64,000 nucleotides of DNA, from NCBI RefSeq assembly GCF_030272615.1, contig NC_081409.1, positions 243,595,924-243,659,923 on the forward strand, written 5' to 3'. Made by a program: the position numbers and the translations under genes. This document shows, piece after piece, positions 59,541 through 64,000 of this stretch. Below the pieces are notes generated by a model, which was not told the origin of the DNA, made no database searches, and saw nothing but the letters and a program-made list of their open reading frames with translations. Positions within the stretch are counted from its first letter, which is position 1. Each line of letters opens with the position of its first letter. This stretch comes from Cryptomeria japonica. Lineage: Eukaryota > Streptophyta > Pinopsida > Cupressales > Cupressaceae.

Positions 59541-59965
59541 AAGAGAAAATGTGAAATTGGGAAAAGACTCGTTAGTTTTGGAAAAGTTAGTAATATATGA
59601 AGTAAATTATATGCACCCAAAAATTTAAAGAGATGTAATTTAATGAGTAAATAAAATAAGGATAATTGTGATTAAAGAGACAAAATGTACTACCATCTTT
59701 GTTCTTATTATTGATATACTTAGGAATGGAAAAGTAACTTTTTTTATCGTGTTTAGGCTTCCAAAAGATTCTCTTTGCTAGATTCAAATGAATGTCAACA
59801 TAGATATAATTTGTCTCTTGTGGAATAGACTTTGGTAGAAGAATAGATAAGTTTGGGGAGGAAATCCTACACCTTCTCTAGCGTATTACGATGGAGGTTC
59901 TATACAGATTTTAATTCCTTGTTCTATTTTTCCAAGACCTTGTCCACTATATCCTTATTTAGAAA
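59541..59965. other. Gene-free spacer
   Basis: AT-rich, no coding frame of interest. Confidence 0.5.
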
Positions 59966-60732
59966 TCACGTATAGCCATCCTCATAATTTGTTTGCAAAT
60001 GTGAAGGAGAAGGACTTTCATCATAGAGCTCATTGAAGTTTGTTGTGTAAGTATACTTTGAAGGAGTAAAGGGATAAATAGGTGAAGGGGGGTGGATCCT
60101 TGTACTTGGATTCACATATCTATCATTATTATTAATGTACACTTTGTTAGGTTGGGAAGAAGTGTTCGCATCATCTAAAGCTTCATCTCTACTAAATGTT
60201 ATATTAGGTGACATATCATGAAGGAAATGCAACATCATCTTGTCTCAAAACATGTTGATGTCTAAGATAAGCTCTTGGAGAATGAGGAGGACTTAAAATG
60301 ATAAAAGAGATGATTTTGATTAGCAATGTGTTTACCTTATCCCTATTGCACCAAAGTAACCTTGTGATATGAGGATTCATTATTAATCTTTAATGCTACA
60401 TCTCCATTGAAAAGATCATTGATAAAAGTATTAACTATTTACTCATGAATAAGAGATACTCCAGGAGAGGTACAAATATAATTCATCTCAATATCATCTC
60501 TAGGATGATTATCAAAGGTTCCACTTGAAGCATCCATTAAAGGTTCAATAAAATCTAAACATTCCAAAAAGTTCATTAAAAATATCACCATATAGAAACA
60601 TGAAATATGTATAAAAGCTTTAAGAAATGAAGTGAATGTAGGAAACATATTTGAAATCCTCATGATGCAGTAGATTAGAGTGTTATTAATGAATGCAAGA
60701 AAAATGAAGTGAAATAACTCATCATTTAACAC
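59966..60732 (-). pseudogene. Unrecognised decayed frame
   Basis: Two minus-strand segments (60732-60439 and 60238-59966) look like parts of one broken coding region: a hydrophobic N-terminal part, then an acidic SGTFDNHPRDDIE and NYICTSPGVSLIHE stretch, and a Pro/Ser-rich segment (IHPPSPIYPFTPS). A readable sequence continues between and beyond them across stops. I do not recognise it. It may be a retro-element polyprotein remnant. Confidence 0.3.
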
Positions 60733-60739
60733 ATGATTT

Positions 60740-62078
60740 TGGTAAATATAGCTAATAAACTAGATAATCACATGTGAAATTGCAAATCAATTAGATTTTG
60801 TAAATTCCATTGTGAAAAATCAAATCTGAAAATGCCCAATTAGAATTATGCAAAATGTTAGAAGCGTCGAGTTCACCAAAATGTGATGGAACCAAACCTC
60901 TAAATGCATGCAATGATATATATTAGAAATCTTTGCAAATATGAGTCAATTAAATGCACACAAATCATATCTGACAATGAAAATTAGAAGTTAATGTCAA
61001 GCTCACCAAAATGCAATGTGGGTAAATGAGATTCACTAGTCTAATTGTGTAAAGTAGGTATGGAACCCATTTACCTCAACAATACATTCGAGAATAATCA
61101 ATAGGCCCAACTTCAGACCAATTGAGATCAATTAGGTGCTATGATTGATTATTCTTTTATTTGTGTGATTTTATTTGAGAGGATACAATAATTAGGTCTA
61201 ATGATGAAAGATTGATAATTGTCAGCATAAACAATAAGTTTTAGATTAGATATGCAGACTGAGTATGGATTTGGAAACGAGAATCAGAAAGGAACTTATG
61301 TCTGCAATTTGAGCTTGAAAGTGTTGGACTATGTGGCTAGGTGACCTAGTCCTATAGGTGTCTAATGCAGATATCAAAAACAGATTCAATATTAGGATTT
61401 GGGTGGCTGCAAGAAGTTGAGTCCCACTTTTGGGCAAAAAGTGGAAGTGTTTTCTCTGTTTTTCAAATTTTCTATTGATTGATGTCAAAATTTGAGGCAC
61501 TTAGAGATTGAATCTCAAAAAACTTCTGCAACAGAAAATGTAGTGCTCGGAGTCTACTTTTCAAGTATGTAATTTATTTCAATACCCACATGGTAGAAAT
61601 TTCTTTTTAATAGGCATGTTTAAAAACCACTTTTTCAAAATGCCCATTTCGGGACCATACCACACATGTGTACGACCACCATTTTTTTACACAAATAAAT
61701 GAATGTTTACAAATCCTTCTGGGAAACGATACCTAAGACACCAAATATTGATGAGAATATTTTTGCTTATTTTTTTTATTAATTTTTAATTGACAATAAA
61801 GTATATTTTCAAAACATTGGGTGTACGACCACCATAATTTGATGAAAATTTCATATTTGAAAAATAAAAATTAATCTTCAAAATAATTGTATGTAGATTG
61901 ATGTCATATAATTTATTTTTCTAAAAACCTAAAAACAAAAAAGTTATTAAAGTTTTACTGAACCTCAATATTTTAGGTTTAGGTACCACTTTTGATTAAT
62001 AAATAATGCAAAAATAGTGAAAAATAATCTTATCACTATGAAATTTACATTTTTGAAATCAGGACACTAAGAACTCTA
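60740..62078. other. Gene-free stretch
   Basis: AT-rich, no gene supported. The phrase TGTACGACCACCAT occurs at about 61668 and 61823. Confidence 0.5.
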
Positions 62079-62261
62079 ATGGGTTTTCGTTTCATCAAAA
62101 AATTTGATCAGGAAGGCATCAAAAAATTAGGCCAAGGCAAAAATATGATATTCTTTTGCCTTAGCCATTTTTTTGGAGGTCCAAGCATAGGCTTGGTCCC
62201 ATTAAGTCTAACCCGAAGCCAAAACCAAGGCAGAGGGTTGTTTCCCGCTCCACCTTTTATG

Positions 62262-62372
62262 AAACGGGCGTCCGTTATTTGAAATTCAGAAAAAGGGCAC
62301 CCGTTTTTCAGAAATGTGTACCCGATTTGAAAACGGGCACCCGTTTCATTCAAATAATGAGTACCTGTTTCT
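62262..62372. repeat. Cluster of near-palindromic AAACGGGCRYCCGTTT motifs
   Basis: GAAACGGGCGTCCGTT at 62261, GGGCACCCGTTTTT near 62296, GTGTACCCGATT near 62318, AAACGGGCACCCGTTTC at 62331 and GAGTACCTGTTTC near 62361. Several are almost perfect inverted repeats around GGGC/GCCC. Confidence 0.7.
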
Positions 62373-62550
62373 TAAAAGATCCGTTGGGCAAAAAACTAGC
62401 CCACAAGGACAAATTTCAAAGATTGAATGATTATTTAATCATTATCCAACAGGTTTGATCTGCAAGGAGAATATTTTGTTAAATAATTCTCTTTTCTTTT
62501 CTTGTTATCGATTTGTCAAGGAGATCCATTCGAATTCAAATTTTGGTGCA

Positions 62551-63982
62551 GTGATGGGATCAAATCAACGCAAAAAGAGGCAAAGGAAGGTTCTGACAGC
62601 TGAAGACATTGCACCAAATAGAGAGAAGGAGGCAAAACGTCAATGAGAAAGAAGAGCAAGAATTAAACAATTGAACAATGATGGAGCTTCAAGTTCAACA
62701 ATCATTTCAGAAAGAGGAGAACATCAAGGACACCATAAATGTTGAAGAAGGAAACACAATAGAACCAAATTTAGGTGCATCTTCTAATCCATTATTGGAT
62801 ACAGGCATGCCTTCACAACCCCATGTTTATTCTCATGAACAAATTGGTGATTTAGTAGAAGAAGGTTACTCATTAAATCAAACCCCAATTGAAAATCAAA
62901 CCCCAAATGAAAGTCAAACTCAAATTGAAATTAAACTTGAAACCTCAATTAAAATTGAAAATCAACCAACAATTGAAATCAATAATGTGGATGTAGACAT
63001 GGAAACACCGATTGAAAAAGAAACATGTTTGAATGATAATGAAATGAATGAATATTTTCAAATTAAAAGTGATGTGCTAGACAATCTTCCTAGCTTGGTT
63101 TCATGGAGACAGATTAGGACACATGCAAATAGATTGTTTAGACAATTTTTATATAATAAGAAATTTGGGTTTCAATGTCAATTAATGTTACAACTAATTA
63201 AAATGACTAAAATGCTAAAAGTGGTGGAGAAGTTAGGCTTTTATGTGAAACCCAAGAAGAAGGATGACTCTTTAAAACAAGTTGTATGAATTGTTGCTAG
63301 CGCCTTTGATACAATCGGAAAGAAAAGTCATTCTAAAGATAGGAATGCGGCACGATGAGCAATAACAACAACTTTAGTAAGCAAAATAACTTTTGATAAA
63401 ATAATGATGACTAACATAAGTGGATATCTTAATATTCATCATAAAACTTTGTCAAGAGCTGTAAAGAGAAGAGTTAACTTTGAAAGTGATCTAGCAAACA
63501 ATTTGTGGACTTTTAGTGGTAGACTACCAAGGTCTAATATGAAACTTAATGGTGAAGTCAAAACTTTGATCGAAAAATTCTGGCATGATAATACGAGAGT
63601 ATCACCTAATGCTAGAGATGTTCTTAAATTAAGACTTGGGTCAAAAATTTGTGATCCACATCCAAAACACCTTTTGGACATGACTCAAACTAAATTGTAC
63701 AAAAAAAAAGTGGATGATGAGGTGTTAACTATTAGCATTAGTCAAAGGTATTTTGAAAAGTGTAAACCTTGGTATGTTCGGATTAACAAGGAAAGAGTCA
63801 CATGTTGTTGCAAAACTCATGTTCAATTTCGTTACCATTATGATGTATTTCGATATATACATGTTACCATGCATAGTAATGGAATGTTGCAAGAATGTGG
63901 TATAAATATACCACCTAAAACTATAAAGGAGTTATATCAAGTTTGTTTTGCAACCCACATAATGAGCAACATTTTCTTTTGA
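62551..63982 (+). pseudogene. Decayed DNA-transposon-like reading frame, N-terminal part
   Basis: A basic start, MGSNQRKKRQRK at about 62554 (stop at 62644), is followed by the main frame from 62678. That frame passes a TGA at 63287 and a TGA near 63356, then continues in phase from 63404 to 63982. The early part is low-complexity Asn/Gln/Glu/Thr. The later part has a helix-turn-helix-like block (LNIHHKTLSRAVKRR), then a segment ending ISQRYFEKCKPWYV and the Cys-rich VTCCCKTHVQF. The arrangement resembles proteins of DNA transposons in animals and plants with a Cys-x-Cys..His motif, but I cannot name a family. It may continue beyond the window edge. Confidence 0.4.
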
Positions 63983-64000
63983 ATGCATGTGTTTTTGGTG

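Noticed and set aside
59347-59541. Possible CRISPR array or other direct-repeat system
   Set aside because: The repeats here are simple dinucleotides, and the other arrays (LTR subrepeats, 21-bp blocks) have no uniform repeats with unique spacers. The sequence is a plant nuclear genome.
59347-59628. His/Thr- and Val/Cys-repeat frames over the microsatellite
   Set aside because: Produced by (TG)n and (CA)n repeats; not genes.
61246-62353. Minus-strand frames at 61246-61500 and 62108-62353
   Set aside because: No motif; the second overlaps the palindromic cluster, whose composition keeps both strands open.

Overview
This window is plant nuclear DNA. It is AT-rich, has spliced genes with long introns, and is dominated by nested, decayed retrotransposons. 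The plant clades represented (Ty1/copia with an initiator-Met tRNA primer site, a Tat-like Ty3/gypsy with a second RNase H, hAT, LINE) and the style of very old nested insertions fit a large-genome seed plant. A conifer or other gymnosperm is my best guess, but no marker fixes the species.

Only one gene looks intact: a four-exon xyloglucan endotransglucosylase/hydrolase (XTH) on the + strand at 31638-34977. It has a candidate TATA box, a signal peptide, the [10 protein letters not shown] active site and a typical XTH C-terminal domain, 317 residues in all. A hairpin element sits in its third intron and tandem duplications follow its stop codon.

Layout. 1-2530: two short unrecognised open frames and a possible retro-element 3' end. 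2600-3660: repeated modules of about 265 bp, each with a TGACGTG-type core. 4180-8270 (+): a decayed, unrecognised coding region with a G-patch-like motif and a long coiled coil. 8956-11646 (-): a hAT transposase pseudogene. 12482-22957 (-): a Tat-like Ty3/gypsy element with its 5' LTR, primer site, gag, protease, G-patch, RT/RNase H and second RNase H, but no integrase and no 3' LTR. 22958-26523 (+): a copia element cut at both ends. 26524-31500: gene-free. 31555-35212: the XTH gene. 35420-36480: a LINE remnant.

36826-54490 (+) is a full-length copia element with two LTRs and a perfect 5-bp target duplication (ATAAT). It is interrupted at about 41370-52820 by an element of about 1 kb, which is itself interrupted by a compound gag-only LTR retrotransposon at 41481-51927. 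That compound has three 2.1-kb LTRs and two 2.05-kb internal regions, with a perfect ATAAC duplication only at its outer ends. 54496-62060 is largely gene-free. 62563-63982 is the beginning of a decayed DNA-transposon-like reading frame that runs to the right edge.

The most unusual items are the three-LTR compound element and the dense ATCGG/CCGAT subrepeats in its LTRs, the 21-bp arrays in the gypsy leader that encode a heptad peptide pattern, and the 92-nt-arm hairpin in the XTH intron.
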